Of a stretch of 64,000 nucleotides of DNA, positions 21,079 to 30,718 are shown one piece after another (positions within the stretch are counted from its first letter, which is position 1; every line of letters starts with the position of its first letter). The DNA lies in the NCBI GenBank assembly GCA_958009055.1, contig OY253659.1:186001-250000 (forward strand). Reading direction: 5' to 3'. The stretch comes from Choricystis sp. odSpoLacu1. Taxonomy: Eukaryota; Chlorophyta; Trebouxiophyceae. The notes beneath the pieces were generated by a model. That model had not been told where the DNA came from. It did no database searches and was given only the letters and a program-made list of their open reading frames with translations. The translations under genes were made by a program, and so were the position numbers.

Positions 21079-22755
21079 TCACAGCGTCGGCACCGGCTCA
21101 AAGTTGACCATGCGCGACCGCGCGCACGCCTCCCACGCACTCACCCCGGGCGCCCTCGCCCCCGCCGCCGCATAAGCCAGCGCGGCCGGCGCCTCCCCCA
21201 CCCCCACCGCCACCAAGTGAGCCGCCACCGCGCCCGCCACCGCGGCCGCCACGTCGGCGGCGCGGTCGAGGGGGGGGAAGAGCAGGCCAGAGGTGATCTC
21301 GTCGTCCGAGGCTTGCGCCGCCAACGCTTCCGCCGCCACCATGAACGCCGTGTCCGGCAGGGTGGCCGCCCGCGTCAATAGGGCAGCGTGGCCGAGAGGA
21401 GGGAAGATGTAGGCGTTGTTGGCCTGGGAGGCGGCGCGCCCGCAGCGCGCGGGGGGGAAGGGCGACCCCGTCGCCACGATGGCGGCCCCTCCCGTCGCAT
21501 CCAGCGCTTGCTGCAGCGTGCACTCTGCCAGGTCGGTGGGGTTGGACAGCGGCATGATGACGGGGCGGCGGCCGGCGGTGGCGGCGACGGACGCGGCAGC
21601 AGAAAGCACGTTGCTGTTGAATGCACCACCCACGCCACTCACCCCGATGAGAGCGGCAGGGCGGACAGTTTGAATGATTTTGATCAAATCAGTCTCAGGC
21701 TGCAGTCCCGCGTGCGCCCACGGCCGTTTGTGGGGCGGCAGCAACGCCGCGTCGGACCGCGCCGCGCACACGATGCCCTTGGAGTCCACAAAGACGCACG
21801 TCCTGCGCGCGTCCGCCTCCGCCATCCCGCGCCGAGACACCAGCCAAGCCACCACCAGGTTTGCAATGCCGGTGCCGGCTTCCCCTGCACCGTAAAACAA
21901 GAGTGCCCCCCCCAGGATCGGCGCACCGCGCGCCGCGCGCGCCGCTGCCAGCAGCGCCGCCAGCGCGACGCCCGCCGTGCCCTCGACATCGTCGTTGAAG
22001 CAGCAGAAGGTGGCCTTGTGGGCGGCCAGCAGGCGGAAGGCGGAGTGGTTGGCAAAGTCCTCAAACTGGAGGAGCGTGTGTTGGGGGGTGCCGCCGGCGC
22101 GCGGAGCCCGCAGCGCCTCCACCACCTCCTGCACCAGCGCGTCCAGCTGGGCCGGACTGCACCGTTTTTCCCGCACACCAGTGTAGGCAGGGTCGGCCAA
22201 CAATTTCTCGTTGTTGGTGCCGACGTCCAGGGCGAGGGGGAGGCATTGAAAGGGAGGGACGCCCCCGACCGCGGTGTACAACAAAATCTTGCCCTCCGCA
22301 ATCGCAGCGCCGCCGACGCCGAGATCACCGAGGCCCAGGACACGCTCCCCATCCGTCACGACGACGACGCGGACGGAGTGCCAGGCGGGCCAGGCGGCCA
22401 GTTTGCGCGCGACGCCGCCGCCCAGGTCTGCGAGTGTCAACACAATTCCGCGAGGCTTTAACCCCAGGGCCGACCACCGGGCGCAGGCTTCGCCCACGGT
22501 GGGGGTGTAGACGTAGGGCAGGACGAGGGTCGTGTGGCGCAGCAGGAGGGAGGTGAAGGCGGGCGGGTGGGTTCTATGTGGGGAGGGGGGGGGGGGAGGG
22601 GGTGAGAGAGAGGGCCCCGCCTTGTGCGCGTGTGTTTCGCTGTTGTGACTGCTTCCCACTCACTCTTGCAGGCGGCGGAGGGCGAGGTACTTGTCTATGG
22701 GGGGTGTGTGGTCGTCGCGCAGCGTCACGAGCGCGGCCGCCGCGGGCGACGGCAT
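21079..22755 (-). CDS. ME: Malic enzyme (oxaloacetate-decarboxylating)
   Basis: Converts L-malate to pyruvate and CO2 with reduction of NAD(P)+. Two exons, 22664-22755 and 21079-22573 (528 residues). Landmarks: tyrosine motif VLPYVYTPTVGE, dinucleotide/malate region LGLGDLGVGG and KILLYTAVGG, LDVGTNNEKLL, metal-binding FEDFANHSAF and CFNDDVEGTAGVA, then the Rossmann motif YGAGEAGTGIA. At 528 residues it is slightly shorter than plant enzymes and lacks an obvious transit peptide, suggesting a cytosolic form. Coenzyme preference cannot be settled by eye. Divergent from the ARM-BTB gene across about 500 bp. Confidence 0.95.
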
Positions 22756-23249
22756 GTTGGGGAGGGGAGAGTTTTTGTTTCCAGCACGGCGGTGGTGCAC
22801 ACACGCTCACACACACACACACGCAGCGTGTGCGGAGGCACCGCAACAATGGGTCGAACGCCTTTTCGAAGAGTGTGACGGCGTTTTTTTTTTTCGCGGC
22901 GCACACACTCGCGTTTTTGTGCGTCTCCCCGCGCAGCCTTCCTCCTCCCCCGCGCCTCCCCCCGCGCGCGCCCCCCCGCGTGCGCATTTGACGCACAGCC
23001 GGCGTTTGCCTCACCGGCGCTCCGGCCTCCCCACCTCCGGCGGCCCCTGCTGTGCCGACGCGCCCGCCGCGTCTGCCCTCCCGCCTTCCCCACCGTGCCG
23101 CTCGCGTTCTCCCACCCCCCGCACGCGGCCGTTCCTCCCGGCCGCCGCTGAAGAGAGACCAAGCTCTCTCTTTAACTCCCTCCCCAGCGGGCGCCGAGGC
23201 GGCGGCAGTGTCCCCTGCCGTCTCCCCCGCACGCCCGCGTGTTTCAAAA
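22756..23249. promoter_or_regulatory. Divergent promoter region, malic enzyme / ARM-BTB gene
   Basis: A 494-bp gap between start codons with a (CA)n tract near 22809-22824 and strongly C-rich stretches. No defined motif recognised. Confidence 0.45.
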
Positions 23250-25935
23250 ATGCCGTCCCAAAACGACTCCCAGGGCGCCGCCTCCAAGGGCACCAAGCGC
23301 AAGCTGGACGTCACCCTGGCTGACGCTGAAGAGATGGAGACGACCGCGGAGCAGGTGAGAGGAGAGAGGAGGGGAGGGAGGGAGGGCGGGGCGTTTTTTG
23401 AAGAGGGGAGGACGTTCCCCCGCCCGTTTCGCGCACCTCACCGAGCCTCCCCTCCCCTCCCCACCACCAGGTCTCCCGCATCGTCGCCACCATCAAGACG
23501 CTGACCGAGGCGGGCCCCGCCTCCCTGGACCGGCCCGCCCTGCGCCGCGCGACGCACGCGCTGGCCGACCTGGCCAAGAGCGGTGAGCGTTGTTTTTGTT
23601 TGAGGGCGATGAGGAAGGAGCGGGAACGGCGCGCCCCCTGCCGTGCCACCGCGCGTCCATTCCCACTCCACGAGGCTGGCAGGCAGTGCCCTGCTTGCGC
23701 TGAGCACGAGTTGGGGTGGGCGGCGGCCGCGGGAGGCCGCGCGTTCGCGAGTCCAGTCACGCTCGCCAGCATCATTCGACGTCTGCCTGCCCGCTTGTCA
23801 GCACCCTTCGCCAGCACCCACCGTGCCACCACCCCCTCTCACCTCCTTCTCTCCCCCATACCCTACAGAGGACAACGTGGACGCCGTGGTCGAAGGCGGC
23901 GCCGTCGCCGCCATCGTGCCCCTGCTCACCCTGTTCCCCGTCGACGCGTCGCGCGGCGTGTCCGCCGGCGAAGACGTTGAAAAAGAAGCCTGCTTCATCC
24001 TCGGCCTCCTCGCCATCAAGCAGGAACACCAGCACGCCATCGCGGACGCGGGCGCCCTGCCCGGCCTCGTCACCCTGCTCGGCCGCCACAACCCGGCCGC
24101 CCCCTCCCCCCCGGGTGGCGGCCCCCCCGCCGGCGCCTCCGTCGTGCGCCGCGCCGCCGACGCCGTCACCAACCTGGCCCACGAGAACGTGGTCATCAAG
24201 TCGCGCGTCCGCCAGGATGGCGGCATCCCCCCCCTCGTCGCGCTGCTGGAGTCGCCCGACGCCAAAGTCCAGCGCGCGGCGGCGGGCGCCCTCCGCACCC
24301 TGGCCTTCAAAAACGAGGACAACAAGCACCAGATCGTGGAGTGCGGTGCCCTGCCCACCCTCGTCCACATGCTGCGGTCTGATGACGCGGGCATCCACTA
24401 TGAAGCGGTGGGCGTGGTCGGCAACCTTGTGCACTCGTCGGCCGGCATCAAGCTGCGCGTCCTGCATGAAGGCGCCCTCCAGCCCGTCATCGGCCTCCTC
24501 TCGTCTCGGTGCAACGAGAGCCAACGCGAGGCTGCGTTGCTGCTGGGCCAGTTTGCGACTGTCGACGACGGCGCGTACCGCGCGCGCATCGCGCAGCGCG
24601 GTGCGGTCCCCCCCCTCGTCACCATGCTGGGCGCGGCCGACGTCCAGCTGCAGGAGATGGCCGCCTTCGCCCTGGGCCGCCTGGCCCAAAACCTGGACAA
24701 CCAGGCGGGCGTCGTCCAAGCGGGCGGCCTGCCCCCCCTCCTCGCCCTCCTGCGCGCGCGCAACGGCAACCTGCAGCACAACGCCGCCTTTGCCCTCTAC
24801 GGCCTCGCCGACTGCGACGACAACGTGGCGCCGTTGGTCCGTGAAGGTGGCGTCGCCGCCCTGCTGGAGTGCGAGCTGCTGGTGCAGGCGTCCAAAGACT
24901 GTGTCCAAAAGACGCTGAAACGCCTGGAAGACAAGCTCGCGCGCCCCGCCGTCCTCGCCCAGTGCCTCCACGCCATGCGCGGCCCCGACCGCACCGTGCG
25001 CGAGCGCACCGCCGCCGCCCTCGCCCGCCTGGCCAAGGAGGGCGACCTGGGCACCGTGTTTGTGGAGCGGAAAGGGGTGGACGTGTTGTTGGGCGTGGTC
25101 ACGGACCCAGCGCGCGACCCGCGCGCGCAGCGCGAGGCGGCGGGCGCCCTGTTTGAGCTGGCGCGCAAGGCGAACGCCACGGCGCCCATCGACTGTGCGC
25201 CGGCGCCGCCGACGCCCCAGGTGAGATGGATGGAGAGAGGCAGGGAGAAAGAGTTGTGTGTGGGTTGACAACAAGGGGCGTTTTTTTAACCCTTTTTCCC
25301 CTCCCACCCACCCCCCAAAACCCTAGGTCTACCTCGGCGAACAGTACGTCAACAACCCCACCCTCTCCGACGTCACCTTCGTCGTCGAGGGCCGTACCTT
25401 CCACGCCCACCGCATCGCGCTGCTCGCGTCGTCCGACACGTTTCGCGCAATGTTTGACGGCGCGTACCGTGAGAAGGATGCCTCCGAAATCCGCATCCCC
25501 AACATCCGGTACGACGTCTTTGAGGCCATGATGCGGTGCGTGTACACGGGGTCGGTGGAGGTGGAGGCGGCGATCGCGGCGGACCTGCTGCGCGCGGCCG
25601 ACCAGTACATGCTCGACGGCCTCAAACGCCTGTGTGAAGCCTGCCTCGCCTCCTCCCTCACCGTGGACACCCTGCACGCGGTGCACGACCTGTCGGAAGC
25701 GTTCGCCGCGCCGTCGCTGGGGCGGAGGTGTGTGCTGTACGCGCTCGAGCGGTACGACGACGTCGCGGCCGCGCTGGAGCCCGCGGGATACACCGCCCTC
25801 ATGCGCCGCATGGTGCCCAAGCTGAGGGAGGGGCTGACCGAGCAGCTGCTGACGTCCGTGGCCAAGCCGATGGAGGAGGAAGGGGCTGGTGGTGGTGGTG
25901 GTGGTGGTGGTGGTGGCGACGCGGTGGCGGCGTGA
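23250..25935 (+). CDS. ARIA: ARM-repeat plus BTB/POZ protein, ARIA/ABAP1-like
   Basis: Four exons: 23250-23354, 23471-23582, 23869-25220 and 25327-25935 (725 residues). A basic N-terminus is followed by about ten armadillo repeats (residues ~75-515), recognisable as repeated (G-G/A)-(I/L/V)-PPLV-x-LL units such as GGIPPLVALLESPD and GAVPPLVTMLGAAD. The BTB domain follows (LSDVTFVVEGRTFHAHRIAL to about residue 660). Plant ARIA and ABAP1 have the same layout and link ABA signalling or DNA replication licensing factors to CUL3 ubiquitin ligase. The C-terminal tail has a run of ten Gly, encoded by (GGT)n. The domain order is specific to the green lineage, supporting the organism call. Confidence 0.94.
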
Positions 25936-26846
25936 AGCCCCCCCCCCCACCCTCTTCCTTTCCCCACCTGCTTTTATTTGCACACACTTTGCGCCTCGTC
26001 CCACCACGCGCGCGCGCCCTGCTCTGTTTTTGCTTTAGCCTCTGCTGCACCGCTTTTTTTTTTAGAGATCGAGACTTCCCCTTTTTGCCTTGTCCCCACA
26101 CAATCACCCTCCCCACACAAACTCTTTTTTCTCTGGCCAACCACCGCGTCGCTCACACATCCCCCCCCTTCCTCGAGGGACTCGGGGAGGCGCGCGCGGT
26201 TTGTGGCCAGAAAAAAAAAAAACCCTTTTTCGCAGTTTTTTCCTTCTTCCGCTTTTCCACAACACAAGAGAGACACAGCACGGCCTCCACAGAGGCGGTG
26301 TAAAAGACACACACAGCGCGCTCTCGTCCCCACACGAGAGTCGCTCGCAGAAAAAGGAGGGGCAGGCAGAGCGAGAGAGAGTTCGCGCGAGAGAGAAGCG
26401 CGCGCGGGGCGACGAGGCACTCTCTTCTTTGGTTCTTTCTTCTGGGTTGCCGTCGTCCGACGCGCTTGCCCTCCTCCACACAAGGTGCGTGCGTTGCGCG
26501 GTCAGCCACCCCAGCTGGGAAAGCCGGGCGGAGAGAGGCAGGCGGGCAGCCGCGGGCGGCTGCGCGCGCGCGCGGCTCATGCGCGCACGACGCTCGTCCG
26601 CATGGGGGTCCGCGCCGCCCCCTCCGCCCGCCACGACACCCCGCACGCACCCCCGGAAGGGAGGCGCGTATGTCGGCTCGGCGTTGCACGCGTTGCGTGG
26701 ACGAAACCAGCGCCAACCGCCGGGGAGGAGGCGGCATCGTGCCTCCTTCCCAGGGTGCAAAAAACGTGGCCCGCCTCCCCCTCCACCCGCCCCCCCACCC
26801 ACCCTCCACCCCACACAGAACCAGCCCTCAAACAACCCCCCAGGCC
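25936..26846. other. Intergenic region upstream of CAP2
   Basis: About 910 bp between genes on the same strand. The first half is T- and pyrimidine-rich and should hold the ARM-BTB transcript end and the CAP2 promoter; the second half is GC-rich. No conserved coding frame, RNA gene or repeat array was recognised. Confidence 0.5.
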
Positions 26847-28294
26847 ATGCGCGCCATCACCCTCCTCCTGCTGGCCGCCACCGCCGCCGTGGCGTCCGCC
26901 GCCATCGCGGCCGCGCCGGAAGGCACGGTCGACGTGGCAGGCGCCCTGATTGACGCGGGCGTCCCCGCCGACAAGGCGGCGGAGCTCGTGCACGCGGAGC
27001 AGCTGGCGGCCGCTGAATCGTTGAAAGGCCCTTCGAGCGCCGTGGCGGCGGCTGAGGCCGCGGCTGCCGTGCGCGCGGCCGCGGGCGACCCGGCCGCCGC
27101 GACCGCCCCCCTCCTCAAAGCCACCCCGGACGCGTCCCAGCCGGACGCATGGCGGTGGCGCCCGGGGGTGCGCCCATCGTTGTCGCGGCGGGCGCCCCGT
27201 CCTCGGCTCCATGCTGGGCGGCCTCGGCAACCTGGCAGGCGCGGCCGGCGGCCTCGGCAACCTGGCTGGCGGCCTCGGCGGCCTGGCGGGTGGGCTGGGC
27301 GGCCTGGGCGGCCTCGCCCAGGCGATCCCCGGCCTCGGCTCCCTCGCGGGGTTCGCTCAAGGCCTCCCCTTCCTCGGCGGCATGGGCGGTGGCGGCATGC
27401 CCCTCGACCTGGGCCAACTGTCCGGCCTGCTGGGCGGCCTGGGCGGCGGCGGCGGTGGTGGCGGCGCCCCCGCCCCCGCCGACGCGCCCCCGGCCGCCAC
27501 CCCCGCCGACACGCCCTCCCCCGGGGACGCCCTCCCCCCGGACGCGTCCTCCCCCACCCCCGCCGCCACGGAGGCCGCGCCCGCCGCCCCGTCCGACCCC
27601 ACGTCGCTGACCAACGCGGCCGGCATCATTGGCACCCTGGCCCAGCAGGGCGCGATCGACAACGCGCTGCTCGCGCGCATCACGGCCGCGCTGACCGGCG
27701 CTGGCGGTGGCGCCGCCCCGGGCGCGGCTGGCACCAACCCGGCCGCCGGCCTGGGGGGGTTGGGCGCCGGCCTGGGAGGGCTGGGCGGCCTGTTTGGCGG
27801 CGCGGGCGCGCCGCCCGCGCGCGCGCGCCCGCGCCCCGCCCAAGCCGGGGCCCGCCCCCCCGCCCCCCGGCCCCGCGCCCCCGCCCCCGCCCGCGGGCAC
27901 GCCCGCCCCCCTCGTCATGCACAACACCGCCCGCGCCCGCCACCGCGACACCCCCGCCATGGTCTGGGACGACAAGATCGCGGCCCAGGCGCAGGCGTAC
28001 GCCAACAGGTGCCAGTTCTCGCACTCCGGCACGCCCGGCGTCGGCGAAAACCTGTGCATGGGCCACGGCGACTGGAACGCCTGCATCTCCGCCTGGTACA
28101 ATGAGGGCGCCAACTACAACTACGTCAATGGCGGCTTCTCGGGGGCCACGGGTCACTTCACCCAGATGGTGTGGAAATCGTCGGTGCGCCTCGGCTGCGC
28201 CGTGGGGGCCATGTGCAAGCTGTACGTGTGCCAGTACGCGCCCCAGGGCAACGTCATTGGCTCGTTCCAGCAGAATGTGCTGCCGCTCAAGTGA
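26847..28294 (+). CDS. Secreted CAP (SCP/TAPS) domain protein 2, Gly-rich stalk, frame breaks
   Basis: Signal peptide (MRAITLLLLAATAAVASAAIA), an Ala-rich helical region, a Gly/Leu-rich repeat stalk of GGLGNLAGG-type units (about 27210-27460), a Pro/Ala linker and a CAP domain (MHNTARARHRDTPAMVWDD, GENLCMGHGDW, GHFTQMVWKSS, CQYAPQGNVIGSF) ending QQNVLPLK. As read there are frame changes near 27150, near 27197 and at about 27800-27840, all in GC-rich simple sequence, while coding character continues on both sides. Either assembly length errors or an eroding gene; the CAP domain itself is intact in one frame. Paralogue of the protein at 19924-20903, with a different stalk. Confidence 0.82.
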
Positions 28295-28305
28295 TGAGGT
28301 GATTT

Positions 28306-28331
28306 GGGGGGGGGGGGGGGGGGGGGGGGGG
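28306..28331 (+). repeat. 26-nt G homopolymer
   Basis: An uninterrupted run of 26 G a few bases after the CAP2 stop codon, the longest homopolymer in the window. G-quadruplex formation is plausible; its length in the read data is doubtful. Confidence 0.85.
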
Positions 28332-28831
28332 TCGTGTGATTGTGTTGGTTGGATTGGGGGTGTGCCGTGGTGTGGGCGTCCCCCTCTTTTTTTATTTTCT
28401 TTACATCTACGTACCAAAAAACAACGAGCTTGCATGCCTTTTTGACAAAACACAGTTTTGCGGCCCCTCCCACCGGCCGGTTTGGTTGTGGTTGTCCCCC
28501 CACCCTCGTCGTCTTTCCTCCCCTTTTTTTCTTTCCCTCCTTGCCCACCACCACCCTATTTTGCGTGTACCCCGATAACAAAACCCTCACACATCAACGC
28601 TGTCGCTGCTCCCACACGACGGCTCTGTTGAAGAGAGAGAGAGAGAGACAAAAAAAAACGCACTGGAGAGGGTGTGGGGGGGTGCGCCTGTGCCCCCCCT
28701 CCCCCCACCAAGCTGCGCCTGCGCGGTCCAACGTGTAAACAAAAAAAGTATGTGAACTAACGTAACACACACACGACAAAAAAACACTGGGCTGCTCGAA
28801 TCTACGCACACTGACAAAGAGAAAAACACAC
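28332..28831. other. Convergent intergenic region
   Basis: About 500 bp of T- and C-rich sequence between the CAP2 and GCNA-like genes, with a (GA)n stretch near 28633-28648. No gene seen. Confidence 0.45.
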
Positions 28832-30376
28832 TCACGCTGCAGTCGCGCCGCCACCGCCCCCTCTGGCCTTCTCCTCCCGCCACGCCGCCCCCAGCGCCTT
28901 CATGACGTCCTTGTGCGGCGTGCCGGGCGGCATGGATGCTTTGACGGTCGCAAAGCGGGCAGCAACAAACTGTGCAAATGGGTTGGGCGGGCGAGAAGGC
29001 TGACTCGTCCCTCCACCCCCACCTCCACCCTGCACCGTGCCGTCCGCGTCCACCCGCCCCACGAACGCCAGCCGCCCTCGGCACGCGCTGCACGCGTGGC
29101 GGGCGACGTCGATGGACTTTGAGTGGCGGCGGTAGACGCGGCCACACCCGCGCGTGGTGTCGCCGCCACCGCCACCATCCCCACTTATCCCACCCCCCAC
29201 GCACCTCCACTCAAAGGGCGCGTGGACAGCATAGCTGTGGCACGTCGTGACGCGGGGCGCGCCGGGTAGGGCGGCCGCCGAGGCGGCCGCCCATTTTTGA
29301 AACGCAGGGCCGTGGGGCGGGCGCGCCGCGCCGTCCACCACCCACGCCGCCACGTGGCACAGCTCGTGCAGCAGGGTGGTCTCCAGGCGGGCGTCGCTGT
29401 CGATGACTTTGGTGGACAGCTCGACGCGGGCCAGGCGGGTGGGGGGGAGGGTGGGGGGGTCGCCGCCCCCTCCTCCACTGCGCCGTTTCAAAAAGTGGGT
29501 CACCCCCGCCGTCGTGCGCAGCCTCGGCGACCAGGTCACCTGGGTGTCGGCCGGCAGCTTGCCCCCAAACACGGCCTCATTGTAGCGCGCAAACAGGGCG
29601 GCCGCCGCCGCGTCGCGCCGCCGCCGAAACGCGGCCGCCGCGGCGCGCGGGGCGGGGGTCAGGGGGCCGGTTAACGGAGGCGGGCGCGATGGGCCGGGCG
29701 GGGCTCCCCCGCGTCCACCCCCTGGCGTCCAGTCGGACGCGGTGGCGGCGGTGTCGCCGTCGTCTGACAGCACAAAGTCAGAGTCGTCGTTTTTGCCACC
29801 CTCGCTGCTCTCGTCGTCGTCGTCCACCACGCACACTTCGTCACCACAGTCAGAATACACGGGCAGTGCGTACGGATCGTTTTCCGGGGGCGGCAGCTGC
29901 GGCGGCCGCCGCCGCCGCGGCGGCGGCGGCGCGGGCGCCGGCTTGACGATCGGCGGCGCCGCGGTGGCGGCTGGAGCCGGCACAGGGAACAACGGTCGCC
30001 TCGTACCATCCGCCGTGGCCGGTGGGGCCCGCCCAGACACGGCGCCGTCGCCGTCGCTGTCGGACGACGACGACAGCACGATCAAAGAAGACGGCGACGC
30101 GGCGCCGTCACTGACACCTCCCTCCTCATCGCCCTGCACACTCAGCCTGCCCATCAAGTCGGTCACGACAGCCCCGCCCGACCCCACGCTGGAGGGCGGG
30201 GACGGCGGGGCCACCGTGCGTCCGCGCGCGGGCACGCGCTTGACCGGGCTCCACCACTGCGGCGACTCGACGTCGCTGCGTGCGGTGCGGTAGGATGCGG
30301 GTGACGCTTCCGGAGGGTTGGGGGAGGCAGCCGGCGGCGCCGGCAGGCGGGCGACGTGCCTCCACCACGCCCACAT
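28832..30376 (-). CDS. GCNA: SprT-like metalloprotease with acidic SIM-rich region (GCNA-like)
   Basis: Single exon, 514 residues. The N-terminal half is disordered and acidic, with hydrophobic clusters flanked by Ser/Asp (SSLIVLSSSSDSD, EVCVVDDDDESSE, SDFVLSDDGD) that look like SUMO-interacting motifs. The SprT domain follows: FARYNEAVFGGKLP, then the zinc-binding LLHELCHVAAW (HExxH with Glu) and HGPAFQKW. A zinc ribbon has four Cys (WRC, GCG, CSAC). The last ~45 residues (NPFAQFVAARFATVKASMP...) resemble the HMG-box-like tail of plant SprT proteins. GCNA and SPRTN proteases remove DNA-protein crosslinks; the SIM-rich acidic region favours GCNA over SPRTN. Confidence 0.9.
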   Translation of the reverse strand: MWAWWRHVARLPAPPAASPNPPEASPASYRTARSDVESPQWWSPVKRVPARGRTVAPPSPPSSVGSGGAVVTDLMGRLSVQGDEEGGVSDGAASPSSLIVLSSSSDSDGDGAVSGRAPPATADGTRRPLFPVPAPAATAAPPIVKPAPAPPPPRRRRPPQLPPPENDPYALPVYSDCGDEVCVVDDDDESSEGGKNDDSDFVLSDDGDTAATASDWTPGGGRGGAPPGPSRPPPLTGPLTPAPRAAAAAFRRRRDAAAAALFARYNEAVFGGKLPADTQVTWSPRLRTTAGVTHFLKRRSGGGGGDPPTLPPTRLARVELSTKVIDSDARLETTLLHELCHVAAWVVDGAARPPHGPAFQKWAAASAAALPGAPRVTTCHSYAVHAPFEWRCVGGGISGDGGGGGDTTRGCGRVYRRHSKSIDVARHACSACRGRLAFVGRVDADGTVQGGGGGGGTSQPSRPPNPFAQFVAARFATVKASMPPGTPHKDVMKALGAAWREEKARGGGGGATAA

Positions 30377-30718
30377 TGGAATTTGGGAAGAGTGTGGGGG
30401 TGGTGGTCGGCGCGCGGCGCGGTGTGCGCGGCGTGGAGGAGGGAGGAGCGGCACACAGGCGCTCTCTCTCGCAAGGTGTGGGCGCGCGCTGCCCCCACGA
30501 GAGGGGAGAGAGTCGCTTGCGCTGTTGTGAAAAACGAGCCATAGCTCCACACACAAAACGCGCGTCTTCTTCCTCATCGCGCGCCCACAAGGGCTGCGTA
30601 TCGCGATACGCAGCGCGCGCGTGCGCGCCTTTGTGTGCACACGCACACAACCGCCCAGCGACGGCCGCGGGCGACAGGCGAGAGACCCGGAGGCCTTTCC
30701 CCCATCCAACACACGAAG
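30377..30718. promoter_or_regulatory. Divergent promoter region, GCNA-like / SEC8
   Basis: A 342-bp gap between start codons. It contains the self-complementary CGTATCGCGATACG at about 30597-30610, a possible binding site or cruciform. Otherwise GC-rich without a recognised motif. Confidence 0.45.

Noticed and set aside
28340..28738. Small open frames between CAP2 and the GCNA-like gene
   Set aside because: T/C-rich 3' flanking sequence; no start context or protein-like pattern.
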